Part shown: in pieces, positions 23,411 through 31,603 of the stretch
Numbering within the stretch: the first letter of the stretch is position 1
Layout of the letters: each line of letters begins with the position of its first letter
DNA from: Dethiosulfatibacter aminovorans DSM 17477
GTDB taxonomy: Bacteria > Bacillota > Clostridia > Tissierellales > Dethiosulfatibacteraceae
Direction: 5' to 3'
Length of the DNA: 64,000 nucleotides
Assembly: GCF_900142005.1 (NCBI RefSeq)
Contig: NZ_FQZL01000004.1
Location: 310,001-374,000 of the forward strand
Position numbers and translations under genes: made by a program
Notes under the pieces: generated by a model
What the model saw: only the letters and a program-made list of their open reading frames with translations
What the model was told of the DNA's origin: nothing
Database searches by the model: none

Positions 23411-24379
23411 ATGAACAAAAGGCTTATGATGTTGGTTGCGCTGTTGGTCGTATTTGCAGTTGTTTCCTCAGGTATGACTATGTCGTGGTTTACCGCCGAG
23501 AGTAATGAAGAAGCATCTTTCATAGCAGGAACCGTCGCGTTGTCGTCAGGGATACCATATGCAATTGCTGAAGGTATCATTGATGATAACTGGAATCCAG
23601 GGGACTGCGATTGCTTCAGGGTTATTGTATGCAATGACGGCAGCAAGGATATTGTAGTCAGGGCGAAGATTGAACATAAATGGCAGATTTATAGTGATCA
23701 GTATAAACAATATATTGACTGGGATCCTAATAATCCTTCAGTTGCACTGTCAGAGGCTGCAATATTCGACTGTCCTGCTCCTTGGGAAAATATAGACGAG
23801 TGGCTAGAAACTGCAATAACTGATCCGGGAGAGATTTGCTGCTTTACAGTCAGAGGACATGGTGCGACACTGTATTATATCAACTGTCTGAACCAACTCT
23901 GCTGCATGGATGACGGAGCAGTGGTCGGTGAATTCGATCCAACTGAAGGCGCAGAAGCATTAACCATATATGGTGAAGATGGTGTTGAGGATTTTGTTAT
24001 AGATGCGAATACTCTATTCAATGACGACGGTGAAGTCTATGCCGAACGTTTTGGATGCTATATCTCATTTAACAAAGAATGCTGGGAACCTGTGGGCGAA
24101 TTCTACTACTACGTGGGCGGAGAAAATTTCTTCTGCGGTGGTCACCCAATAGATCCAGTGCTTGATGGGTATTATGACCCTGACTGTCGCGACAAACAAT
24201 GCGTTGGACTCTGCCTGCCAGTATACTTCAACCATATGGTTGACAACGATTATCAGGGCAAGAAATTGAAGCTGAAAGTTTATTTTGAAGCTGTTCAAGC
24301 GGCAAATAATGCACCTGAACATTACTTTGGATCCTGCATACCTGAAGAGTTGCTTAATTTGCATGGTCATTTAGATTAA
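23411..24379 (+). CDS. Cysteine-rich exported protein with SipW-type signal
   Basis: A 322-residue exported protein beginning with LMMLVALLVVFAVVSSG then MTMSWFTAESNEEASFIAG, again the SipW-substrate pattern. The mature part opens like TasA (DDNWNPGDCDCFRVIVCNDG) but carries about 16 cysteines, including CC pairs (EICCFTV, QLCCMD) and a CRDKQCVGLC cluster, which is rare for an anaerobe's surface protein and suggests disulfides or metal binding. The start follows GGAGGTAATTTT. No anchor is visible at the C-terminus. Confidence 0.72.
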   Translation: MNKRLMMLVALLVVFAVVSSGMTMSWFTAESNEEASFIAGTVALSSGIPYAIAEGIIDDNWNPGDCDCFRVIVCNDGSKDIVVRAKIEHKWQIYSDQYKQYIDWDPNNPSVALSEAAIFDCPAPWENIDEWLETAITDPGEICCFTVRGHGATLYYINCLNQLCCMDDGAVVGEFDPTEGAEALTIYGEDGVEDFVIDANTLFNDDGEVYAERFGCYISFNKECWEPVGEFYYYVGGENFFCGGHPIDPVLDGYYDPDCRDKQCVGLCLPVYFNHMVDNDYQGKKLKLKVYFEAVQAANNAPEHYFGSCIPEELLNLHGHLD

Positions 24380-24390
24380 TAAGCTACAAT

Positions 24391-24471
24391 CATATACCGG
24401 CGAGCGGTTTTAGATTATTTGTAAGCACATAGAAGAGCATGTCTCTTCTATGTGCATTTAACATATACCGG
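24391..24471 (+). repeat. Direct repeat CATATACCGG flanking a 13-bp perfect hairpin
   Basis: CATATACCGG occurs at 24391-24400 and 24462-24471. Between them GCACATAGAAGAG (24425-24437) pairs perfectly with CTCTTCTATGTGC (24443-24455) around a CATGT loop. No T tract follows on the plus strand, so it is not a normal intrinsic terminator. It lies between two surface-protein genes and ends just before the ribosome site of the second. Confidence 0.7.
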
Positions 24472-24485
24472 AAAGGAGGCTGGTC

Positions 24486-25361
24486 ATGGAGTTTTCCGGA
24501 ACTGAAAAGGAAGCTGCATTGTTTTTTAAGATCATGCTGTTTATTATAATATGCATGGTCTGCTTTGGTATGTTTGAAGCAGAAGCGTCAGAGTTTGGCC
24601 TTATTGCGGAGTTTTCCAACGTACTCGCGCCGACGGACAACCTGAATCCAGGCGACGTGAAGTCTTCGGTCATGACGCTGAAGCTTGAGGAAGTAGACGG
24701 CTACGACATATCCTCGCTTCCGGCATACATAAGGTCAGAGATTATATCGAGGGATCCGGGCCCTGGCGGCGGGGACCTTGATGAAGTGCTGGTGCTCACC
24801 GTGAGAAAGGAGTCCGGCGATGTAGTCTATGAAGGACATTTAAGCGGATTCGATGAGAACATATACCTCGGTGAGGTCTACATGGATGAAGGTATGGACC
24901 TTGAGTTCACAATATACCTTCCAGGCGAGGAGACCACCAACGAATACCAGGGCTCCGGCCTGCGGGTGAAGTGGATAATCACCACCCAGTATTCGGAAAG
25001 CCGGGATGACGGTTCTGATGATCCGGATGATTCCGACGATTCTGACGATTCCAATCATAAGGATGATGATAAGAAGGATGAAGGGTCCGTGGATGATATG
25101 GATGAAAGCGGGAATGAGTCGGAGGAGGATGAAGGTGAAGACAAATCCGACAGTCAGCACGCAAGCCGTGGAGAGAGCGTGGAGCGTGTCTTCGACAATT
25201 CCGGCGATGTCCGGGAGGAGGTCATAGAAATCGAGGAATCCATACCCGCAGGGCTTCCCAGGACCGGAACGTTTCCAAAGGGGATACTGTATTCTCTAGG
25301 TGCCGTTGCTGTCATTGGAATAATCATTAAAGCTTTAAAAAACAATAGGACTTTCGGGTAA
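24486..25361 (+). CDS. LPXTG-type wall-anchored acidic surface protein
   Basis: A 291-residue protein: N-terminal hydrophobic helix (IMLFIIICMVCFGMF), a TasA-like opening (FSNVLAPTDNLNPGDVKSSV), a ~110-residue domain, a long Asp/Ser/Glu-rich linker (about 178-225), then LPRTG followed by a hydrophobic helix and a short charged tail, the sortase A sorting signal. It could anchor the TasA-like or repeat proteins to the wall. The stretch 24600-25260 is visibly more GC-rich than its neighbours, which hints at a different origin. The start follows AAAGGAGGCTGGTC. No sortase gene is in the window. Confidence 0.78.
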   Translation: MEFSGTEKEAALFFKIMLFIIICMVCFGMFEAEASEFGLIAEFSNVLAPTDNLNPGDVKSSVMTLKLEEVDGYDISSLPAYIRSEIISRDPGPGGGDLDEVLVLTVRKESGDVVYEGHLSGFDENIYLGEVYMDEGMDLEFTIYLPGEETTNEYQGSGLRVKWIITTQYSESRDDGSDDPDDSDDSDDSNHKDDDKKDEGSVDDMDESGNESEEDEGEDKSDSQHASRGESVERVFDNSGDVREEVIEIEESIPAGLPRTGTFPKGILYSLGAVAVIGIIIKALKNNRTFG

Positions 25362-25370
25362 CATATAAAG

Positions 25371-25405
25371 AGACCGTTGCGGCATTTCAAATGCTGCAGC
25401 GGTCT
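25371..25405. terminator. Bidirectional terminator ending the surface locus
   Basis: AGACCGTTGCGGCAT and ATGCTGCAGCGGTCT form a 15-bp stem with one mismatch and one wobble around TTCAA, followed by TTCGTTTG. It sits between convergent genes and probably serves both. Confidence 0.75.
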
Positions 25406-25419
25406 TTCGTTTGTAGTGC

Positions 25420-26310
25420 CTATTTCTCCTCTCTTAGAGGTTCAAACCCGAGTCCTGAACCCCAAACCGAGTTTACGGGCATGACATCCATGAATGCGTT
25501 CTCGTCAAGGTCCGATACAAAATTCCTTATTAGTAGGGATTCCCTTGGTGTGCAAATGGATACAACCTTTATCTTGTTTTTGTTGGTATATCCGCCGATT
25601 ATATTGTACTTGGATATTCCTCTTCCTATGGTATTGAGTATGTATTTTTCGATTTCATTGTCCATGTCGCTGATTATCTCAAGCTTCACCTTCTTGTCGC
25701 TGAATCCGTAGAGTACCGATTCAAGTGTTCTGACATATATGAACATTGTCAATATGGCATATAGTGCGGTATTTATATCGTACTTGATGATGGAAGTGGA
25801 AATTATCAATATATCTGCTACAAGCATAAGCTGACTTACTCCTATGAATGGAAGCAGCTTATTGTGTATTATCCTTGCTATGGCGTCGGTTCCGGCAAAG
25901 GAAAACCCTCTGGTTACTATGAGGCCGTAACCCGCCCCGCTTATAACTCCATAGAATATGGCCGCCAGGAACATGTCATTCTGTACCAGCCTGAAATTCA
26001 AACTTTCGAAAAGTATCAGCATGGGAGGGAAGATAATGCTGACCATTATTATTTTACCGACTTTTTTCTTTCCGAGAAAGATAAGCGCTAGAATCAGTAC
26101 CGTTATTGTCAGGGCATAGTAATAAATTGTATATGGTATGCCCATGAGATTATCTATTAGTAGGCTGATTCCTGTGATTCCTCCTGTTATTAGTTTGTTT
26201 GGCCTCAATATCGCTGTAATTGCAAAGGCCATTAGGGAATTTCCCACAATGAGGAAAAGATAATCTATAAATACATTTTTGAATTTATCAAATTTTTCGT
26301 GTTTTTTCAT
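25420..26310 (-). CDS. YitT-family membrane protein (DUF161/DUF2179)
   Basis: A 296-residue integral membrane protein of the YitT family: five to six helices in the first ~210 residues (LIVGNSLMAFAITAILRPNKLITGGITGIS is typical, given here only as landmarks near 17-45), then a soluble C-terminal DUF2179 domain of about 80 residues (VVSICTPRESLLIRNFVSDLDENAF). Members are widespread in Firmicutes and unassigned; transport has been proposed. The start follows GAAAGGAGAAAAA. It has no functional partner nearby. Confidence 0.88.
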   Translation of the reverse strand: MKKHEKFDKFKNVFIDYLFLIVGNSLMAFAITAILRPNKLITGGITGISLLIDNLMGIPYTIYYYALTITVLILALIFLGKKKVGKIIMVSIIFPPMLILFESLNFRLVQNDMFLAAIFYGVISGAGYGLIVTRGFSFAGTDAIARIIHNKLLPFIGVSQLMLVADILIISTSIIKYDINTALYAILTMFIYVRTLESVLYGFSDKKVKLEIISDMDNEIEKYILNTIGRGISKYNIIGGYTNKNKIKVVSICTPRESLLIRNFVSDLDENAFMDVMPVNSVWGSGLGFEPLREEK

Positions 26311-26458
26311 TTTTTCTCCTTTCTGTTTTTATTACATTCAGCTTTAGCTGACGCGACAAACATACTACAAATCCTTTCCTAATGCAAGATTTTTTTTCAA
26401 TAATCATAAAATATTAACAATATCTTAATAGGAGTTCGTTTTCCGCTCAAAAAAACTG

Positions 26459-26519
26459 TTGACTGGGACTGTACTAAGTCGTATAATACAGTTGTGCTGT
26501 ACTAGACGAATTAGTACAG
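26459..26519 (+). promoter_or_regulatory. YtrA-type promoter with two tandem operators
   Basis: TTGACT (26459-26464), 17 bp, TATAAT (26482-26487). CTGTACTA-N7-TAATACAG (26469-26491) covers the spacer and -10, and CTGTACTA-N7-TAGTACAG (26497-26519), a perfect 8-bp inverted repeat, covers the start region; the two sites are 28 bp apart. Binding by the downstream GntR protein would shut the operon. Confidence 0.85.
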
Positions 26520-26607
26520 TTGCAGGGTAGAGTAGAAATATTACAATATTCATAACACCTTGAAATATTGGTGTTTTGCTTTAAGAAATACTAGAGGAGG
26601 GAAAGAG

Positions 26608-26976
26608 ATGATAATCATTGACAGCAACAGCACCAAGTCCATATATGAACAGATATATGACGAATTCGTCAGGCTGATAACAACAAAAGTGCTGAAGCCC
26701 GATGAGAAGCTGCCTTCTGTCAGGGAGCTGGCCACCATGGTGCGGATAAATCCCAATACAATACAGAAGGCCTACAAGCTTCTGGAGAGCAAGCAGTTCA
26801 TTTATTCCGTTCCGGGGAAGGGTAATTTTGTTGCCGAAAATGACAACATTGTATTGGCTGAAATAAAGGATGCGGAAGACAATTTGAAAAGCGACATAAG
26901 GAAATTGAAAAAACTGGGAGTAGGGGATGAAAGGATACTGTCCCTTGCGCATGACATACTGAAAGGAGATGACTAA
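26608..26976 (+). CDS. YtrA-subfamily GntR regulator
   Basis: A 122-residue regulator of the YtrA group, which has only a winged helix (KSIYEQIYDEFVRLI, KLPSVRELATMVRINPNTIQKAY) plus a short helical dimerisation tail. YtrA proteins autoregulate and control adjacent ABC exporter genes, often in response to cell-wall antibiotics. ATG at 26608 follows GAGGAGGGAAAGAG. The stop lies one base before the ABC ATPase start, and the two palindromes at 26469-26519 are the likely operators. Confidence 0.9.
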   Translation: MIIIDSNSTKSIYEQIYDEFVRLITTKVLKPDEKLPSVRELATMVRINPNTIQKAYKLLESKQFIYSVPGKGNFVAENDNIVLAEIKDAEDNLKSDIRKLKKLGVGDERILSLAHDILKGDD

Positions 26977-26977
26977 C

Positions 26978-27883
26978 ATGCTTCAAGTACATTCGCTCAA
27001 CAAGAACTTCAGGGACTTCAGAGTGCTGAAGGACATATATCTCAATGCGGAGAAGGGACAGATCTACGGCCTCGTAGGTTCGAACGGATGCGGAAAGACA
27101 ACCCTTCTTAAACACATAATACAGGTTTACAGGCAGGATACCGGTGAAATATACCTGGATGAGGAGGTCATAGACGAGAATTCCGAGAAGATAAAAAGCT
27201 TCTACTATGTCCAGGATGATCTGTTCTTTCCTCAGGGAAGCACCTTGAAGAGTCTCTTTGACTATGAGAGGTTGCTCTACAGCGACATGTCCGGCGAGAA
27301 GTTCAGCAAGCTGGCTGAATTTTTCAATGTCGATGTCAACAAAAGGCTGTCAACCATGTCCAAGGGGCAGAAGAGGCAGGCGGCCTTCGTCCTGGCTATG
27401 AGTGCGAATCCAAAGGTTCTTCTTCTGGACGAGATCGTTGACGGACTGGATGCCGTTGTGAGAAGGAAATTCTGGAACGTCCTCATAAAAGAGGTTATGG
27501 AGAACGAGATAACCGTAATAATCTCATCCCATGCATTGAAGGAGCTTGACAACATCTGCGACAAGGTGGGCATAATGCACGAGGGAGAGATTATAAGGGA
27601 AGAGGAGATGGATACGCTGAAAGAGGACATAAAGAGGGTGCAGTTTGCCGTGGAAGGCGAATTCCAGGAGACTGCAGGATCCGCCTTCACTGTTGTCAAG
27701 TCGGTGAAGATAGGAAGCGTATACTTTGCAACCCTCAGGGGAAGCGTGGAGGACTTTAAAAGGTCCCTTGAAGAAAGATACCAGGTGCTCATTTTCGACG
27801 AGCTTCCAATAAATCTTGAAGAAATATTCATCACGGAACTGGGAGGTGCAGGTTATGGAACTGAAGAATATGATGCACAGTAA
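26978..27883 (+). CDS. ABC exporter ATP-binding protein
   Basis: A 301-residue ABC ATPase. Walker A is GSNGCGKTT, the signature TMSKGQKRQ, Walker B VLLLDEIVDG and the switch SSHALKE. The last ~80 residues form the extra C-terminal domain found in antibiotic and bacitracin-type exporters. ATG at 26978 has GAAAGGAG nine bases upstream. It overlaps the permease gene by 29 bases if that starts at 27855. The substrate is unknown; by analogy with ytr operons it may export or sense a cell-envelope-active compound. Confidence 0.88.
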   Translation: MLQVHSLNKNFRDFRVLKDIYLNAEKGQIYGLVGSNGCGKTTLLKHIIQVYRQDTGEIYLDEEVIDENSEKIKSFYYVQDDLFFPQGSTLKSLFDYERLLYSDMSGEKFSKLAEFFNVDVNKRLSTMSKGQKRQAAFVLAMSANPKVLLLDEIVDGLDAVVRRKFWNVLIKEVMENEITVIISSHALKELDNICDKVGIMHEGEIIREEEMDTLKEDIKRVQFAVEGEFQETAGSAFTVVKSVKIGSVYFATLRGSVEDFKRSLEERYQVLIFDELPINLEEIFITELGGAGYGTEEYDAQ

Positions 27884-29669
27884 TTCAAAACCACTCATAT
27901 TGAACAGGCTCAAGGAAAAGAAGAACTGGTTCCTTGTGTCCTTTGCAATAATGCTTGTGACTGTCGTAATACTTCCCATGGTAATGGGAGACGGAGTTGA
28001 GGAAGCAAACATAGTCATGGGAATGGCGGAGATATTTTTCCTTGTATACATCAACTGCATGATAGACTTCAGCTACCTTCACGACAGCAGGAAGCTTTCA
28101 TACAATGTGTCTAAGCCGATAACGGATATTCAAAGGATAAACATGGCGATCATAGTCAATGTGGTGTTCACTGCAGTCCTGGTCGTTGTCCTTGCTTTAA
28201 TAACGCCGCTGATAAACGGCGGTCCCGACGACTATGTCTGGGAGATGTTCATGGTGACAATACCCTGGCTTCTTGCAGGTATATTCACTGCGGCCCTGTC
28301 AAGCATACTGACTGGAAACACCATAGCAGCAGGCTTTGCAACGGTAATAAACTTCACCCTGCCTCTTCTGGTGCTGGCGGTGATAAACTTCTTCTTCGAG
28401 ATAATTGAAGACATAGCCCTTGGATTTAATTCAAGCATCCTGTTCAGCAAGTTCATCGAAGAGGTGTACAGGATAGACATACTGTATTTTGTGAAATACA
28501 TAGACGACAGCTTTGACTTCACCTACTTCCTGGTGCTGGCTGCGGTTCTGGTCCTTCTCTATGCACTCATCGTGACCATGTCCAAAAGAAGGAAGCACGA
28601 AAGGGCCGGGGATCTGGTGGTCGTGGACGGATACAAGAGTCTCATATCCGTACTGGTGGCATCCCTTGCACCGGCAGTTTTTGCCCAGGTAATATCCTAT
28701 GCCGACTTCACAGGGAAGATAGTGTCCTTCATACTGCTCTCGGCTCTGTCCTTCTACCTTATCAATGCCATTATGGAGAAGTCATTCAGAATCAGGCAGC
28801 ATGCGGTGAAGCTTTTCATAGGCTTCGTGGTGGTGTTCCTTCTCTTTGTGGTTGGATCTGACATGATGACGGAAAAATTCGAATCCTACGTGCCGTCTCC
28901 TGTGGATGTAAGCTCCGTATATATAGGGCAGAATACATGGGTGTATTCTGCTGAAAAAGAGGAGGGAAGGGAGATATACTCGGCAAGCGAGGCTTTTGTG
29001 GAAGGAGCCGATATGGTTCTTTTCAAGACCGCTTCTGAAATTCAGGACATAACCAACCTTCACAGGGAAGTCATAAAGAACCAGGACTACTACTATTATT
29101 CCAACTTCGTTATTGTCTATTACATGAAGGACGGAGAAAAGGTGTACAGATACTACAAGCTTGATGACAGCGAGGACTACAAGGGTGAAAAGGACAGATT
29201 CATAACTGCCGTTGTCAACGGAGATGAATTCAAGAAAAGGAAGCTGAACTTCATTTATGACGACGTGTATTACGACGGTCTTGACATACAGTCAATAGAT
29301 GTGTCCTATCAGGATGAGAACTACAATTCGAGGGTTGTACCTCTCAAGGCTGAAGATGTTGATATTGATTTGCTCAGGGACAACATGAGAAAGGACTACG
29401 ACGACTATCTCAGCAGCTGTGGAGCCTGTATGGACATGGTGGTTGGCTACCGGAGCAATGATTATTCCCTTCGCTACAACTACATACCGGATGCGGACTA
29501 TTATTCCGGAAGCATAAAGACTGTTGATGCAGTATCCAGGGAAGGATTCACAGTGAATCTTTATTTGTACAGCAACAAGATGGATGACAAGGGCTACAAC
29601 AATATTTACATAGATGTAAACAAGAATATGGCGAATACCTTCAATTATCTGAAGAGCTTTGATAGTTGA
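27855..29669 (+). CDS. ABC exporter membrane subunit with large external domain
   Basis: A 604-residue membrane protein. Six or more helices fill the first ~230 residues, a further group lies at about 265-340, and the remaining ~260 residues are polar, Tyr/Asp-rich and probably extracytoplasmic (from SDMMTEKFESYVPSPVDVSS onward). It is the permease partner of the preceding ATPase. ATG at 27855 follows GGGAGGTGCAGGT. The large external domain is longer than in simple ABC-2 permeases and could bind the substrate or sense it. A strong terminator at 29721-29757 ends the operon. Confidence 0.8.
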   Translation: MELKNMMHSNSKPLILNRLKEKKNWFLVSFAIMLVTVVILPMVMGDGVEEANIVMGMAEIFFLVYINCMIDFSYLHDSRKLSYNVSKPITDIQRINMAIIVNVVFTAVLVVVLALITPLINGGPDDYVWEMFMVTIPWLLAGIFTAALSSILTGNTIAAGFATVINFTLPLLVLAVINFFFEIIEDIALGFNSSILFSKFIEEVYRIDILYFVKYIDDSFDFTYFLVLAAVLVLLYALIVTMSKRRKHERAGDLVVVDGYKSLISVLVASLAPAVFAQVISYADFTGKIVSFILLSALSFYLINAIMEKSFRIRQHAVKLFIGFVVVFLLFVVGSDMMTEKFESYVPSPVDVSSVYIGQNTWVYSAEKEEGREIYSASEAFVEGADMVLFKTASEIQDITNLHREVIKNQDYYYYSNFVIVYYMKDGEKVYRYYKLDDSEDYKGEKDRFITAVVNGDEFKKRKLNFIYDDVYYDGLDIQSIDVSYQDENYNSRVVPLKAEDVDIDLLRDNMRKDYDDYLSSCGACMDMVVGYRSNDYSLRYNYIPDADYYSGSIKTVDAVSREGFTVNLYLYSNKMDDKGYNNIYIDVNKNMANTFNYLKSFDS

Positions 29670-29720
29670 TGTCAAATAAAATTCTCAGGAGTCGAGTCCT
29701 GTAAAAGAGAATAAAAGAGA

Positions 29721-29757
29721 AATTCCCGGGAAGTGATATTTCCCGGGAATTATTTTT
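29721..29757. terminator. Terminator between the ABC operon and bioY
   Basis: AATTCCCGGGAA (29721-29732) pairs perfectly with TTCCCGGGAATT (29740-29751), followed by ATTTTTGG. The genes are convergent. Confidence 0.9.
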
Positions 29758-29773
29758 GGTATATTCAATAAGA

Positions 29774-30340
29774 CTAAGCAGCTTTTCTGCTGTCAGACTT
29801 TTTTACAACATGCACCAGCTTGTTTCCGAGGAATGATGCTATAAGGCATTTCGCCGCATCTCCGGGAAGGAAGATAAGTACTGCGGGCCTCAATAGACCG
29901 GACAGTGTAACTGCTGCTCCGTTTACCTTTGCCAGTACGAAGTACAGGTACGGATATCCCAGTGCGTATATTACAGCTGTTCCTGCAAGGCATGCAAAGA
30001 GAATTTTTGCAAATCCGGGCTTTTCATCCTTTTCAAGGATAAGTCCTACGACGAAGGATGCCGCTATGAAACCCAGCAGGTATCCGAAGGATGGACTGAA
30101 TATGTGCTGGAATCCGCCTGAACCGCCGGCGAAAACAGGAAGTCCTATAAGGCCCATTGTTACGTATAGTATTTGTGAAAGAGCTCCAAGTCTTGAACCC
30201 AGGAAAACCCCTGCCATTATTGTGAACAAAAGCTGCATTGTTATTGGTGCAGGGCCTACAGGTATGGAAATGAATGCTCCCACTGCAGTCATCGCTGCGA
30301 ATAATGCTACCAGTATCATGTCTCTTGTGTTGATTTTCAT
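29774..30340 (-). CDS. bioY: Biotin transporter substrate-binding subunit
   Basis: A 188-residue, six-helix S-component of an ECF-type vitamin transporter that captures biotin. The BioY signature is clear: FISIPVGPAPITMQLLFTIM near the N-terminus, then GSGGFQHIFSPSFGYLLGF. No ECF ATPase or EcfT gene is nearby, so it must share a general energising module or work alone. A BirA box (30386-30417) lies 46 bases upstream of the start, so expression should fall when biotin is plentiful. Confidence 0.94.
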   Translation of the reverse strand: MKINTRDMILVALFAAMTAVGAFISIPVGPAPITMQLLFTIMAGVFLGSRLGALSQILYVTMGLIGLPVFAGGSGGFQHIFSPSFGYLLGFIAASFVVGLILEKDEKPGFAKILFACLAGTAVIYALGYPYLYFVLAKVNGAAVTLSGLLRPAVLIFLPGDAAKCLIASFLGNKLVHVVKKSDSRKAA

Positions 30341-30385
30341 AAAAACTCCTCTTGTTTAGTACTTTAATATAGTGGTATAATTTCT

Positions 30386-30417
30386 TTGTAAACTTTGTTT
30401 ACGATTCTTGTTTACAA
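30386..30417 (-). promoter_or_regulatory. BirA operator in front of bioY
   Basis: TTGTAAAC-N16-GTTTACAA (30386-30417), perfect 8-bp arms with the spacing expected for a Gram-positive BirA site. Confidence 0.88.
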
Positions 30418-30438
30418 TAATACAATAAAGGTCGGCGA

Positions 30439-30478
30439 TTGTCAACCGGAAATTTCAAAAAGGTTTACGATTGTAAAC
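30439..30478 (+). promoter_or_regulatory. Second BirA operator between bioY and birA
   Basis: TTGTCAAC-N16-GTTTACGA (30439-30470), the same architecture with two changed bases, followed at once by another half site TTGTAAAC (30471-30478). It probably gives birA autoregulation or joint control of the divergent pair. Confidence 0.75.
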
Positions 30479-30557
30479 TTAAAGGAAAAATGGAGCAATC
30501 TCAATATACAAGGTTTATATTTTGCTAATGATTTTTAATAAATAATAAGGTGATGGA

Positions 30558-31544
30558 ATGAAGGAAAAGATTTTACATATACTCAACAGTGAAAAGGATT
30601 TTGTATCGGGAGAGGAAATAAGCAGGTTGCTGGGTGTGAGCAGGGCTGCCGTATGGAAGCACATGAAGGCGTTGAAGGAGGAGGGATACGAGATAGAGTC
30701 CGTATCGAGAAAGGGCTACAGGCTTGTTCAGTCTCCGGACCTTCTCACTGAAGAGGAGGTCAAAAAGCATGTGACTGCAGATGTAATGGGAAGGAAGATA
30801 GTACATTTCGATTCCGTGGACTCAACGAATACTGCGGCGAAGGAATTGGCGGACAAGGGGGAGGAACATGGGACGGTAATAATTGGAGAAGAGCAGACTG
30901 CAGGAAAGGGAAGGCTTGGAAGAAGCTGGGTGTCGCCGAAGTACAAGGGCATATGGTTCTCCTTCATACTGAGGCCTGAAATCAACCCCATGCTTATTGC
31001 CAAAGTAACACAGGTTGCAGCTGCGGCAGTAGTGAAGGCAGGGGATGAAATGGGTTTTGACTTCAAGGTTAAGTGGCCTAACGACATAATAATGAATGAC
31101 AAGAAGGTATGCGGAATACTTACCGAAATGAGTGCGGAGCTTAATCAGATAAATTATGTAATACCGGGAATAGGTATAAATGCCAATCTTGACATCGAGG
31201 ATTTTGATAAGGAACTTAAAGAAAAGGCATCGTCCATAAAGATAGAATCGGGAAAAGCCGTGGACAGGAAGGAGCTTGTCGGAAGGATAATCAACAATTT
31301 TGAAGAACTCTACGACAGTTTCATGGCGGACGGTAAAGGCATTGATTCCATTAGGATCTGCAGGGACAAGTCCATATTGATCGGCAGAGAGGTACGTGTA
31401 ATCAGGGGTGGACAAACCGCTGAGGCAAGGGTCCTTGACCTTAACGATGACGGAGAGCTTGTAGTTGAATGGGAGGGAGGCAGGATTGAAAAACTTTTCT
31501 CCGGAGAAGTTTCCGTTAGAGGAAAGAAGGGATATGTGCTATAA
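30558..31544 (+). CDS. birA: Bifunctional biotin-protein ligase and biotin operon repressor
   Basis: A 328-residue protein. An N-terminal winged helix (FVSGEEISRLLGVSRAAVWK) is followed by the ligase domain with GKGRLGRSWVSP (biotinyl-AMP loop), KGIWFSFILRP and KWPNDIIMNDKKVCGIL, and the C-terminal SH3-like cap. It activates biotin to biotinyl-AMP, loads it on carboxyl carrier proteins, and as a holo-dimer represses biotin genes. The divergent bioY and the two BirA boxes agree with this. The start follows AAGGTGATGGA. Confidence 0.95.
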   Translation: MKEKILHILNSEKDFVSGEEISRLLGVSRAAVWKHMKALKEEGYEIESVSRKGYRLVQSPDLLTEEEVKKHVTADVMGRKIVHFDSVDSTNTAAKELADKGEEHGTVIIGEEQTAGKGRLGRSWVSPKYKGIWFSFILRPEINPMLIAKVTQVAAAAVVKAGDEMGFDFKVKWPNDIIMNDKKVCGILTEMSAELNQINYVIPGIGINANLDIEDFDKELKEKASSIKIESGKAVDRKELVGRIINNFEELYDSFMADGKGIDSIRICRDKSILIGREVRVIRGGQTAEARVLDLNDDGELVVEWEGGRIEKLFSGEVSVRGKKGYVL

Positions 31545-31603
31545 TATATAAGTTAGGGTTGGAATTGTTCGTACAAATAATATATGAAAGTGCAGGTGGA
31601 TTT

